Below are positions 35,171 through 43,827 of a stretch of 64,000 bases of DNA, one piece after another; within the stretch, counting starts at the first letter, position 1; each line of letters opens with the position of its first letter. Under the pieces are notes generated by a model, which saw only the letters and a list, made by a program, of their open reading frames with translations, was not told the origin of the DNA and ran no database searches. The stretch spans positions 1-64,000 of the forward strand of contig WGOE01000013.1 of NCBI GenBank assembly GCA_016124195.1, in the 5' to 3' direction. Origin of the DNA: a bacterium. Lineage in GTDB: Bacteria; Pseudomonadota; Alphaproteobacteria; Rhodobacterales; Rhodobacteraceae. Both the position numbers and the translations under genes were made by a program.

Positions 35171-38100
35171 ACCGCGAAAACGATATCGCTCCGCGGGCTC
35201 TGGCGCCCGCCGAGGCGCATCGGCAGGTTTCGGTCCTGTTCACCGACATGGTGGGCTATACCGCCGCGATAGAACGGTTGGGCGAGGACCGGTCCCTGTC
35301 CTTCACCCGCGCGGTCTATGACCTTCTGGCCGGCATCGTGCAGGCCGAAGGCGGCGTTGTGGGCGGCTTTGGCGGCGACAGCGTGATGGCGGTGTTCGGC
35401 ATTCCAGACGCGCTGGAGGATGGGGCGCTGCGGGCCTGCCGCGCGGCTTTGGCGCTGCAGCAGGCCTTCGCCGAGCGTGCCGACGGATTTCGCGCCCGGT
35501 ATGACACGGTTCCGGTGATGCGGGTCGGCATATCGTCGGGCACGGTGGTGGTCGCGCAGGTGCAGGGCGGCGATGCCCCGCCGACTGTGGTGGGAGCCAC
35601 GGTGAACCTGGCCTCGCGCATCCAGTCGCTGGCACCGGCCGGGGGCTGCCTTTTGTGCGACCGCACCCGGGGGCTGGTCGAATGGGCCGCGAACCTGAGC
35701 TTTGACGATGTGCACGACATCCGCGGAGTCGAGCGGCCGCAGAAGCTGTGGCGCCTGAACGCCATCCGCGCCGGAGCCACGCGGTTTGGCGCCGCCCTGG
35801 CCCGCGGGCTTGGCCCCCATGTCGGGCGTGCCGCGGAACTGGCCGGGATGATCGCGATGATCGATCAGGCGCGGGGCCGCGTGCGGGTGATCGACATCCT
35901 GGGCGAGGCGGGGCTGGGCAAATCCCGCCTCGCCCATGAATTCCAGCATCTGGTCGCGCAAGAGGGCCTGCGCGTGCTGTTGGGCCATTGCGCGCGCGAT
36001 GGCCGGCAGACGCCGTTCTTTCCCTTTCTGGAAGTGGTGCGGCGTGCCTTCCGCATTCCTGACGACGCCCCGCCCGACGAAGTCGCCGACCGCCTGCGCG
36101 ACGGGCTCAGCGCCTCTGGCCTGATGTCGAACGAGGCTCAGGGGCTGCTTTTGAACCTTCTGGGCCTTGCACCGCCGGCTGGTGCGCTGGACGGGCTGGA
36201 CGGCCTGCTGATCGGTCTGCGCACCCGCAACCTGCTGTCGGCGCTGCTGCGGGTGCAATGCCGCACCGCGCTTGTCCTGTTGCAGATCGAGGATCTGCAC
36301 TGGATCGACGCCGCTTCCGAACAATTGCTGGCAGAGGTGATCGCCGATCCGGCGCAAAGCAACCTTCTCCTGGTGCAGACCCGAAGGCCGGGCCAGGCGC
36401 CGGGCTGGATCGGCGATGCCCGGGTGCACAAGATCGCCCTGCAGCCGCTTGCCGCCGACGACATCGCGGTGATGATCAGGGCAAGACTGGGGGTCGACGA
36501 TCTGCCCGCTCCGCTGACAGACCGCATTGCCCTGCGCGCCGGAGGCAATCCGCTCTTCGGCGAGGAGATCCTGACCTTCCTTCTGGACCGGGGCGCGCTG
36601 CGCGTCGAGGATGGGCAGGTCCGCTTCGACGACGCCCTGCCAGAGGACGATATCCCCGGCAGCATCCGCGCCCTGTTCGATGCCCGGATCGACCGCCTGC
36701 CGCCTGGCCCGCGCGGCCTCTTGCAGGCCGCCGCCGTGATCGGGCGCCGCTTTGACCCTGCGCTCTTGTCGCAGGTCATGCAAAGGCCGGAACGGATCGG
36801 CGAGGATCTGCGCCGGCTCGAGGCGCAGGACTTCGTGTTTCGCGACAGCCTGTCGTCGGACTATCTCTTCAAGCACATCCTGCTGCGTGATGCCGTCTAC
36901 AAGGGGCTTCTGGCCGAACGCCGGGCCGATTTGCATTTCACCATCGCCGAGGCTTTGGTGCAGCGCAATGCCGGTCAGCTGTCAGAGGTGGCCGAAGCGC
37001 TGGCCCATCATTACGATCAGACGCCGCGGACCGATCTGGCCTTCACCTACAATGCCATGGCCGGTGCGAAAAGCCTTGGCACCGCCTCGCTGACCGAGGC
37101 GAGCCGCTATTTCGCCAAGGCCATGGCGCATTGCCAGCGCGACCCGGATTGCGTGACCCCGAAGGCCTTTGCGGAATTCGTCGCCGACTATGGCCTTTGC
37201 AACAACATCGCCTTGCATGTGACCATCATGCTGGACATGGCGCCCCGGGTGCGCCCGGTCCTCGACCGCATCGGCGACAGCCTGCCCCATGCACTTTTCC
37301 TGCACCACCTTGTCAACTGCCTGATCTGCGCCTGCCGATATGCCGATGCCTGGCAAGTGCAGCAAAGCCTGTCCGCGATGGCGGACCGCCTGGGCGACCC
37401 GAAATCGCAAGCCTATGCCCTGGCGAGCGAACTGGCGCTGTCGTGCTATTACCGCGCCCTGTCATCGGACGCGTTCGAGACGCGCCAGCGCCGGGCCGAG
37501 GCGGCGCTGGAACAGTTCGACGATGCCTATCTCGCGAATTTCCTGACCGCCTATGTCGGCTGGAACGAATTGATGCGCGGCCGCGTCACCCGGGCGGTGG
37601 CAGCGGCCGACCGCATCCTCAAGACCGGCATGGCCCGCGGCGACCCGCGGTCGCTGGGCTATGGCCTGGCGATGAAGGCCCTGATCGCCATGATCTCGTA
37701 CGACTATGCCAAGGCGCTGGAATTCGCCGATCAGGCGCTGGCGGCCTCGCGGGCCGAATTCGAACGAGCCATCGCCATGTCGGCACGCTGCGGCGCGATC
37801 ATTCCTCTCGGCGTGGCCGGCGCGCGGGCCGAGGTCGAGGCCTATGTCGCTGCCTGCGCCTCCCGCGGCTGGACGCTGTTTCGCAGCGGCCCCGAGACGA
37901 TCCTGGGGGTTGCCTGCGCGCTGGAGGGGCGCCTTGGCGAAAGCCTGAACCGGCTCGAGGCCATCATCCGCGACCTCGAGGCCCGGGGCAACCTCGCCGC
38001 CGCCGGCTGGAACCGGCTGTTCCTGTGCGAGATCCTCTTGGAAATCCTGTCCGGCAAGGAGATGCCGCCACCACGCGTCCTGTGGCGCAATCTGCGCACG

Positions 38101-38358
38101 CTGTTGGCCGTCAAGCTGTTCGGCGCGGCGCGGATCGAAGCGCAGATCGCGCTGGTCAGGGCCAATCCGGTGTTTGACGCCCAGGGCCACTATATCGCCC
38201 GCAGCGAAATGATTCTCGGCCTGCTGAACAAGGCCCGCAAGAGACCGGCCGAGGCGCGGGCGCAACTGCAACGGGCGCTGGCCATCGTGGAACCCGCCGG
38301 CGCTTCGGGCCTCTTGAGCCGCATTCAGGCCGCGCTGGCCGATCTGCCTGCCGCCTGA
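35167..38358 (+). CDS. Class III nucleotide cyclase domain fused to an AAA ATPase and TPR region
   Basis: 1063 residues, cytoplasmic. Residues 20-190: cyclase homology domain with metal Asp27 (VLFTDMVGYT), second metal Asp71 (GFGGDSVMAVFG) and transition-state Asn/Arg in VNLASRIQ. The usual adenine-selecting Lys before the GD motif is not evident (VVGGFGGD), so nucleotide choice is open. About 225-600: STAND-like AAA_16 ATPase with Walker A GEAGLGKSRLA and LLQIEDLHWIDAAS as Walker B. About 610-1063: helical TPR-like repeats. This architecture is a common multi-domain signalling protein. ATG 35167 follows CGGGGG and overlaps the SMP-30 stop, implying translational coupling. Confidence 0.92.
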   Translation: MNRENDIAPRALAPAEAHRQVSVLFTDMVGYTAAIERLGEDRSLSFTRAVYDLLAGIVQAEGGVVGGFGGDSVMAVFGIPDALEDGALRACRAALALQQAFAERADGFRARYDTVPVMRVGISSGTVVVAQVQGGDAPPTVVGATVNLASRIQSLAPAGGCLLCDRTRGLVEWAANLSFDDVHDIRGVERPQKLWRLNAIRAGATRFGAALARGLGPHVGRAAELAGMIAMIDQARGRVRVIDILGEAGLGKSRLAHEFQHLVAQEGLRVLLGHCARDGRQTPFFPFLEVVRRAFRIPDDAPPDEVADRLRDGLSASGLMSNEAQGLLLNLLGLAPPAGALDGLDGLLIGLRTRNLLSALLRVQCRTALVLLQIEDLHWIDAASEQLLAEVIADPAQSNLLLVQTRRPGQAPGWIGDARVHKIALQPLAADDIAVMIRARLGVDDLPAPLTDRIALRAGGNPLFGEEILTFLLDRGALRVEDGQVRFDDALPEDDIPGSIRALFDARIDRLPPGPRGLLQAAAVIGRRFDPALLSQVMQRPERIGEDLRRLEAQDFVFRDSLSSDYLFKHILLRDAVYKGLLAERRADLHFTIAEALVQRNAGQLSEVAEALAHHYDQTPRTDLAFTYNAMAGAKSLGTASLTEASRYFAKAMAHCQRDPDCVTPKAFAEFVADYGLCNNIALHVTIMLDMAPRVRPVLDRIGDSLPHALFLHHLVNCLICACRYADAWQVQQSLSAMADRLGDPKSQAYALASELALSCYYRALSSDAFETRQRRAEAALEQFDDAYLANFLTAYVGWNELMRGRVTRAVAAADRILKTGMARGDPRSLGYGLAMKALIAMISYDYAKALEFADQALAASRAEFERAIAMSARCGAIIPLGVAGARAEVEAYVAACASRGWTLFRSGPETILGVACALEGRLGESLNRLEAIIRDLEARGNLAAAGWNRLFLCEILLEILSGKEMPPPRVLWRNLRTLLAVKLFGAARIEAQIALVRANPVFDAQGHYIARSEMILGLLNKARKRPAEARAQLQRALAIVEPAGASGLLSRIQAALADLPAA

Positions 38359-38393
38359 CGATCCGGCGCCGCACCCCTCAGCGGGAACGGAAC

Positions 38394-40058
38394 TCACGTC
38401 GTCAGGTTGGCCAGATAGCGGATCGCGGTCAGGCTGGGCAGAAATGTATAGGCGCCGCCGCGGCTTTGGATGAAACGCGGCAGGCCGTGCAGGGGAAAGG
38501 ACTGGACATCGGGCTCGCCGCGCTTGTTGGTCGTGGGCAGCGACAGGACGAAGCGGCTGGTCTCGACCGAATTGGCCCCCAGCAGGGGATCGTTGTCGCC
38601 GGTGATATGCGGGTCTTGCAGGCCAAGGTTGATCCAGTCGCTCATCACGGCCTCGAACTGGGATGCGAGGTTGGCACAGATGAAATTGCCCAGAAGCCCG
38701 CATTCGGGCGAAAGCTCGGGATGAAGCGGATCGGGTTGGAGCATATAGGGCATGCCGCGCCTCACGATGCGCCGCGTGTAATTGGCTTCGCGCTGGACGA
38801 TCGGTCCACCGCGCGGATTGCCACGGCGGATATGGGCGCCAGCAGGGCAGCGCGCATCGGGCCCATAGTCGAAATTGTTCAGAAGCCTGGCTCTGTCCGG
38901 GCCTGCGTCGGGCAGATCCGGCTGCAGATAGGGATTCTGGTCGGGCTTGGGATCATAGGGCACCCCATTGCGCCAGCGCCCGCACATCTGGGCGGCGACG
39001 AATTCGCACAGGACCTGCTGCAATCCTTCCGGGTCAAGATTGCCCAGCCATTTGTCCCAGACACGCAGGGTGGCGGCGTTCAGCCTCATCTGGTTGGCCG
39101 TGTCGGCCTGCGTGTCGGCGCCGTCGGCGACCTCGGCCGCCCCCTGCGCGGCGGTTGGCGCCAAGGCCTTCGCGGCCGTCGCCGTGGCGTTGCGGGCGTC
39201 GATCAGGCTCTGGGCCGCCGTGACGAGGAAGGCATCGAAGGCCTTCACATCCTGGGAGAGGACCCGAAATGCGCTGAAGCTGCCGTTCATGCCAAGGGCG
39301 AGTGGTTCGGGCACACGAAAGCCCAATCCCTCCATCCAGGTTTCATAGCCCAGCAGCACGGTGCCGAGGGGGTCGCGGACCTGGCTTTCCACCCGCCGCA
39401 TCGAGCTTATTTCCGGGCCGAAATTGGGTTGCGAAATGCTGTCGCGGTAGCCGAAGTAGACCTTGTCCTCTGGAAGCCCGGCGCCATCCCTCACGTCCAG
39501 AACCCTGAAGCCAGTCTGGCCGGACGCGCCGATGGCGGCCTGCACCTGATCGAGGTTCGCCTCGTCATCGGCATAGACCGAGGCGATCAGATGCACATCC
39601 TGCGGCCGGTCGAAGGGCCGGGGCCAGTTCTGTGGCCCGCTGGCGCCGAAATCGCCCAACTTGCCCGCGCGCCGCGTCATGCCGTCGCGGAATTCGCTGG
39701 GAAAGGTGTCAATCGCAGCCGGGGGTATACGCAGCGCCCTGAGGCCTTCGCAGGTGATGCCGATGTTGAAAAGCGACGGGGGCTTTACAGCCTTGCCCTG
39801 ATCATCCTTGGGCCAGCCGGAGGCACGGGAGATCGCCGGCACGCCAGCCGGATCGGCCGAAGAACCCGGCGGCGCGCCCTGCGGGTCGCCCTGGGGAAGA
39901 CCCGCCGCCGCCTTCAGGAAAAGCCGCGCCTTTTGCAGATCCGCCACTTGCAGGATCATGTGGCGGACCCGCTGGCGGTTGTAGCCCCGCAGGATGTTGC
40001 CCTGGATGTCGTCCAATCCCCCGGGCGCGATGTCTTTGAGAAGTTCCGTGCTCACCAC
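38394..40058 (-). CDS. DyP-type heme peroxidase
   Basis: 554 residues. The first catalytic motif reads FGYRDSISQP (GxxD with Ser where most DyPs have Gly; the distal Asp is kept). The proximal heme-His motif is CPAGAHIRRGNPR and the distal Arg lies in RRIVRRGMPYM. The length, the long insertions (Ala-rich about 285-320) and the N-terminal DDIQGNILRGYNR place it with the large DyPs (class C/D type). No Tat or Sec signal peptide. Oxidises dyes or phenols, or acts on other compounds with H2O2; the true substrate is unknown. Its start overlaps the stop of the 239-residue protein by a few bases, and the catalase-like gene is first in the same operon. Confidence 0.92.
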   Translation of the reverse strand: MVSTELLKDIAPGGLDDIQGNILRGYNRQRVRHMILQVADLQKARLFLKAAAGLPQGDPQGAPPGSSADPAGVPAISRASGWPKDDQGKAVKPPSLFNIGITCEGLRALRIPPAAIDTFPSEFRDGMTRRAGKLGDFGASGPQNWPRPFDRPQDVHLIASVYADDEANLDQVQAAIGASGQTGFRVLDVRDGAGLPEDKVYFGYRDSISQPNFGPEISSMRRVESQVRDPLGTVLLGYETWMEGLGFRVPEPLALGMNGSFSAFRVLSQDVKAFDAFLVTAAQSLIDARNATATAAKALAPTAAQGAAEVADGADTQADTANQMRLNAATLRVWDKWLGNLDPEGLQQVLCEFVAAQMCGRWRNGVPYDPKPDQNPYLQPDLPDAGPDRARLLNNFDYGPDARCPAGAHIRRGNPRGGPIVQREANYTRRIVRRGMPYMLQPDPLHPELSPECGLLGNFICANLASQFEAVMSDWINLGLQDPHITGDNDPLLGANSVETSRFVLSLPTTNKRGEPDVQSFPLHGLPRFIQSRGGAYTFLPSLTAIRYLANLTT

Positions 40059-40771
40059 CCAACTCCCAGATTTTGCCGCAGCTGTGCGGCCGACTTGCCA
40101 GGATAGGCGCGGTACCCGCCGCCCAGCGACACGTTCGGATTGGCCACGAATTGCAGGATCATCTCGCGCGACAGGCTGCGCAGGGGGTGGGGCGGCGCAT
40201 CGGGGCCAAGTCCCTTGGCCGCGTCCTGCAGCGCGAAAAGATCGGTCGGGAAATCCGGCACCTGGAACAGGTCGTGATCGTGCACCCAGTCGATGAACTT
40301 TTCCACATTCCTCGCGGTCGGCTTCAAGGCATCGCCGCCCACGACCAGATCCATCACGGCATCGAACACGCTGCCGATGGCGACAATGAAATCTCGGATA
40401 TAGTTGCTGAAGTCGCCGTCATAGACCGACAGCATGCACAGATAGTCCCCGATCAGCACGAAGCGCGCATTGTGCACGGTGCCCACATTGTCGAGCCCGG
40501 CAAAGATCTCGTCCGTATTCTGCGCAATGACGATGGCCGCCCTGGCCCGCCCGATCGGCGAGGGGTCGCGCAGCGGCATCACCAGATTCATCATCCGCTG
40601 CAGATTCTCGGACGGTTGCGGCGCAGGGCGCGGCCCGCCCTCCAGAACTGGCTTGGGATCGCGCCAGTGCCAATAGGGCACGACCACCCAATTGGACAGG
40701 AATTGGAACCACTTGCGTGTCGGCAGGCTATCGACGAACGCGGCCAGCCAGTCCGGGGCGGGCTTGGACAT
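40052..40771 (-). CDS. Unknown protein between catalase-like and DyP genes
   Basis: 239 residues, soluble. Trp-rich N-terminus (KWFQFLSNWVVVPYWHWRD), then a part that looks like a ferredoxin-like alpha/beta sandwich: ARAAIVIAQNTDEIFAGLDN, then VGTVHNARFVLIGDYLCMLS and VYDGDFSNYIRDFIVAIG. A helical middle part (PTARNVEKFIDWVHDHDLF) and a C-terminal GGGYRAYPGKSA follow. I do not know a function; a DyP-like or dimeric alpha/beta-barrel relationship is a guess. ATG 40771 follows GGAGGGGC and lies two bases behind the catalase-like stop; its own stop overlaps the DyP start. The tight packing argues that the three proteins act together. Confidence 0.83.
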   Translation of the reverse strand: MSKPAPDWLAAFVDSLPTRKWFQFLSNWVVVPYWHWRDPKPVLEGGPRPAPQPSENLQRMMNLVMPLRDPSPIGRARAAIVIAQNTDEIFAGLDNVGTVHNARFVLIGDYLCMLSVYDGDFSNYIRDFIVAIGSVFDAVMDLVVGGDALKPTARNVEKFIDWVHDHDLFQVPDFPTDLFALQDAAKGLGPDAPPHPLRSLSREMILQFVANPNVSLGGGYRAYPGKSAAQLRQNLGVGW

Positions 40772-40773
40772 GG

Positions 40774-41862
40774 TCACTGCCCCTCCGCAAAGGGGCAGGG
40801 CGTGCCGCCGCGTTGCTCGCTGGAATAGCGGTAGGCCTCGATCCGGGTCCACAGGATGGCATCGTCCGAGGCCGCTACGCCGTCGGTCAGCAAACCGGGA
40901 TTGAAACTGACCTTCTCGGTGTCGCAGGCTTCGTTCACGGTCAGCATCCCCATGAAGACCCTCTTGCGCCGGGGCGGCCAGGGCCGTGACGGGTCGTTGA
41001 AGTCGTCCCCGGTCTCGCCGATCGTCATCATCAGCGAAAAGCGCATGGGTCGGCTGCGCACATGCGGCCCGGCGGCGGAATTCTTCAGGCGGTTCTTCAG
41101 ATCAGGAACAAGGAAGTCGTCCGGATCGACGGGCGGGCTGCCCGGTTCGGGCGTCAGATCCGGATCATGCGGCCTGACCCCGTCGACCGGCCGCCATTCG
41201 AAACGGACATTGTTCGTGCCGCCAAAACCGGTGACGCGAAAAGTGTGCACGGCGTGATAACTGGCCTGCAGATAGCTTTGCGGAACGCCGATCGTGGCCG
41301 CCTGCAACACGGCCAGTTGCGCCCTCGCATCCTTGTCTGCGTAGCGGATCGCGCCCTCATCCGGGCGGCGGGTCTGGCCCGGATAGGGGTCCGGCATCGG
41401 CTGGATCAGATGCAGCATGTCTCTCAGCTTCTCCCAGGGCGTCTGGGCACGGCAGGGCGCCGATTTGGCGGCCTGTGCAAAGGCAGCGAAGCCCTCTGGC
41501 GTGGCGTTGAAGAATTCGGGCAAGGTCATCGCGATGAGATCGGTCGCCCGCGTGTCGTCCTGCGGGTCGTGGAAGCGCGCCGCCATGCCACGCACATCCG
41601 ACCAACTGTCGCGCTGCTTTGCCTCGCCCGAACCGTTCGAGAACCGCAGGGTGACCGGGTAAGTGACAAGCGAGCCGTCGTCGCGCCGGGCAAGATTGAA
41701 ATGAAAGGCGCGGCAGTAATTCTTCGCAACGGCAGAGGGCAGAAATTCCCCCTTCGCGCCCCATCCAAAAGCATGCACGGGGCGCTTTTCCTTCAGCGTG
41801 CCCTCGATCTTGAGCGCACAGACCAGCCGCTTTGCCAACGATGGGGTTGCGTTGTCAGGCAT
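40774..41862 (-). CDS. Catalase-family heme protein (SrpA-like, short catalase)
   Basis: 362 residues, shorter than classical catalases (about 480 or more) and like the SrpA/catalase-related peroxidase group. The distal His is in VHAFGWGAKGEF, the conserved Ser/Asn region reads RFSNGSGEAKQRDSW followed by DVRGMAARF, and RVTGFGGTNNVRFEW is recognisable. The proximal heme Tyr is probably in RIEAYRYSSEQRGG near the C-terminus. No signal peptide. The ATG follows GGGAGAAGG. Expected to use H2O2 or organic peroxides. First gene of the catalase/unknown/DyP operon; two direct repeats lie in its promoter region. Confidence 0.88.
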   Translation of the reverse strand: MPDNATPSLAKRLVCALKIEGTLKEKRPVHAFGWGAKGEFLPSAVAKNYCRAFHFNLARRDDGSLVTYPVTLRFSNGSGEAKQRDSWSDVRGMAARFHDPQDDTRATDLIAMTLPEFFNATPEGFAAFAQAAKSAPCRAQTPWEKLRDMLHLIQPMPDPYPGQTRRPDEGAIRYADKDARAQLAVLQAATIGVPQSYLQASYHAVHTFRVTGFGGTNNVRFEWRPVDGVRPHDPDLTPEPGSPPVDPDDFLVPDLKNRLKNSAAGPHVRSRPMRFSLMMTIGETGDDFNDPSRPWPPRRKRVFMGMLTVNEACDTEKVSFNPGLLTDGVAASDDAILWTRIEAYRYSSEQRGGTPCPFAEGQ

Positions 41863-42099
41863 TGCAATCCTTCTCCCTTTGCGTTCAGTAAAATAGCCGG
41901 GTCAAAAAGCTTTGGCCGGGTCAGCTTAACGCCCTTCGGATTCGAATCAAGGCTCTTGCACACGAGCCGATTTCATCCGCCTTGCCGGCCGGTTGGGCTT
42001 TCATCGGCATCCTATTTTCCTCACGTCCCGCCCATGGCGATCGCGCCACATAATGGCTTCCCCCATGGCGGTTTTCAGGCCAGCAGGGTCATGATATTT
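41863..42099. promoter_or_regulatory. promoter region of the catalase/DyP operon with direct repeat
   Basis: GCCGGGTCA occurs twice (41896-41904 and 41915-41923), 19 bases apart, around an AAAGCTTT palindrome (41906-41913), 34-61 bases before the catalase-like start. A GATTCGAATC palindrome is at 41939-41948. These could be operator sites for a redox or Crp/Fnr-type regulator. The remainder up to 42099 shows nothing further. Confidence 0.45.
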
Positions 42100-42306
42100 T
42101 CAGGGCTCCCCGGTCACAATTGCAGGGTGCCGATGCCAGGCGGGGCGGAGCCGCTGGACCCAACCCGAAAGCCAGGCCCGTTTCCGGAGGCGGTCGTGCG
42201 CAGACAGGGCGCACCGGGCCATGTCCTGTTCCGTGGCATTCTCACGTTCCTCCGGGGTGCGGGACAAGGCGTCAACCAGAAACTGCGCGGCTGAAATGCT
42301 GTACAT
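42100..42306 (-). CDS. Small hypothetical protein
   Basis: 68 residues starting MYSISAAQFLVDALSRTPEE; basic, Trp-rich C-terminal half (RLRKRAWLSGWVQRLRPAW). The ATG at 42306 has a good GGAGAGAACC in front of it, which is the main argument for a real gene; the 17 codons upstream in the longer frame are unlikely to be used. It lies 123 bases downstream of the Crp/Fnr gene on the same strand. No family recognised. Confidence 0.6.
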   Translation of the reverse strand: MYSISAAQFLVDALSRTPEERENATEQDMARCALSAHDRLRKRAWLSGWVQRLRPAWHRHPAIVTGEP

Positions 42307-42429
42307 GATGGTTCTCTCCGATCTGCCAGCGGTCGAGGGGCGGGCCCTGTCTGGCAAGATCAGATTGCGCGATTCTGGCCAGCCGCGCAGTTTCGCAGGG
42401 AACAGCCAGGGCCAAATCGGGGCGGCGCT

Positions 42430-43161
42430 TCAGGCGCTATTGGACATGTCCGCGCTTTGGACAAGTTTTTGAAGCCGGTCGACCAGACAATTTATCCTGT
42501 CGCCATCGCGCCTGATGGCGCCGCTTGCGATCAGGGTCTGCAGAACCTGATTGATCTTTGGCCGGCTTGCTCCCAGCAGCGACGACAATTCGGCCTGATT
42601 GAAGGTCAACCGCAATTCGGCTTCCGGGGGAATCGCCGTGCCATAAGTCTGGCCCAGCACGAATAACAAGAACCGCACCACGCGCATTTGCAGATCGTAA
42701 AGAGCAATCGATTCCATCTGGAAATTGGTGTTGCGCAAAAGCGAGCAGAGATAGCGCGCCAGGGACAGGCCAAGCGCCGGATCGGACAGGGCCACCTGTT
42801 GAAACCGGTCGCGGCGGATCACGATGGCCGTCGTGGGGGCTGCTGCCACGGCGTCGGCCGAACGCGGCTCGCCGTCAAGCAGGGCCAGTTCGCCCAGAAC
42901 GTCTCCCGCCTTGATATGGCGCAGCACAAGTTCCTTTCCGGAGGCCGTGCCGAGGGACAGCCGGATCCGCCCGCTCAGAACGGCCAGCATGTAATCACCC
43001 AGGTCGCCGCGCTGAAAGATCAGGGTGCCCGCAGCCCAGCTTTGCCGATGACCGGTCGCGGCCAGAGCCCGCAGCGACCCCGCCTCAAGCCTCGCGAAGA
43101 TCGCAAAGCCTGACAGCAACTCGGCCGTGTCGTGACCAGAGGATCGGTGGGCTTCGGACAT
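42430..43161 (-). CDS. Crp/Fnr-family transcriptional regulator
   Basis: 243 residues. N-terminal cyclic-nucleotide-binding fold (about 25-140) with GTLIFQRGDLGDYMLAVLSGRI and GDVLGELALLDGEPRSADAVA, which resembles a real phosphate-binding cassette (GELALLDGxPRSA), so a small effector such as cAMP is conceivable. C-terminal winged helix with recognition region FNQAELSSLLGASRPKINQV. No N-terminal Cys cluster, so it is not an oxygen-sensing Fnr. ATG 43161 is chosen over a 45-codon longer frame because family members begin near here. Divergent from the DUF1127-like gene; upstream of the peroxidase operon, a possible regulator of it. Confidence 0.9.
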   Translation of the reverse strand: MSEAHRSSGHDTAELLSGFAIFARLEAGSLRALAATGHRQSWAAGTLIFQRGDLGDYMLAVLSGRIRLSLGTASGKELVLRHIKAGDVLGELALLDGEPRSADAVAAAPTTAIVIRRDRFQQVALSDPALGLSLARYLCSLLRNTNFQMESIALYDLQMRVVRFLLFVLGQTYGTAIPPEAELRLTFNQAELSSLLGASRPKINQVLQTLIASGAIRRDGDRINCLVDRLQKLVQSADMSNSA

Positions 43162-43328
43162 TGAGGCGGGGGGAACCTTTCGCGATGTCAGGACCAGCGT
43201 TCCGAAGTCTTGCAGAAAAATCCGGTGTTGGGGAAGAAAGTTCCGCAGGAAACAGCGCGCAACAGGCGAATCCGCGATGCTGGTCCCCACAGTCACCGCC
43301 CGTTGGGGCCAAATTGAGGGATCAGATC

Positions 43329-43709
43329 ATGATGACGACCGTCGATTCGCTGTCCGGCTTCAAGATGACCGGCGATGCAGGGCACTCTGGCGCGGATCTA
43401 GTTCCGGATGACGGCCAGAAGCGTGCCGAGGACCTGAACCCGCTGCGGCGGCTGGTGGATTGGCTGCGGCGCGGCAACGCGGCCGACCGCAAGGCCGCGC
43501 GGGACCTGGCCGAGATGATCGACCGGCTCTCCAAGATGCCGCCGCACCTTCTGGATGACATCGGCGTGATCGCCGTCCCGCGCATTGCCACGAGCCACGA
43601 GGCGCTGATCATGCCCTGCGAACCCGTGCTGACCGGGCGCCCGCACCGGGCAGAGACCCCGGCCACCCCGGTCTCGTTCTACCTTTCGGAACGCTTTGCC
43701 AGCAAATGA
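43329..43709 (+). CDS. Small DUF1127-like protein
   Basis: 126 residues; the central segment DLAEMIDRLSKMPPHLLDDIGV resembles DUF1127 proteins, whose helix ends in a DIG motif and which in some alphaproteobacteria bind RNA or influence phosphate/carbon metabolism. A charged LRRLVDWLRRGNAADRKAA precedes it; the C-terminus is unstructured. Start ATG 43329 (a second ATG follows at once); the longer frame to 43161 runs through the promoter region of the Crp/Fnr gene and is rejected. Shine-Dalgarno weak (GAGGGATCAG). Confidence 0.72.
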   Translation: MMTTVDSLSGFKMTGDAGHSGADLVPDDGQKRAEDLNPLRRLVDWLRRGNAADRKAARDLAEMIDRLSKMPPHLLDDIGVIAVPRIATSHEALIMPCEPVLTGRPHRAETPATPVSFYLSERFASK

Positions 43710-43827
43710 CCCTTGCTGCGGGCTTGCCGGCAGATGGGTCGCCTGATCGCCTTCGCAAACAGAGGACGGCCGGGAACCCTGCCCGCACTGCCGGTCCGGC
43801 GTCAGGATGATCGCCGTGGTGCGGGCC

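Noticed and set aside
43161-43328. Longer N-terminus of the DUF1127-like protein
   Set aside because: It runs through the divergent promoter region up to the Crp/Fnr start codon and does not resemble protein-coding sequence.
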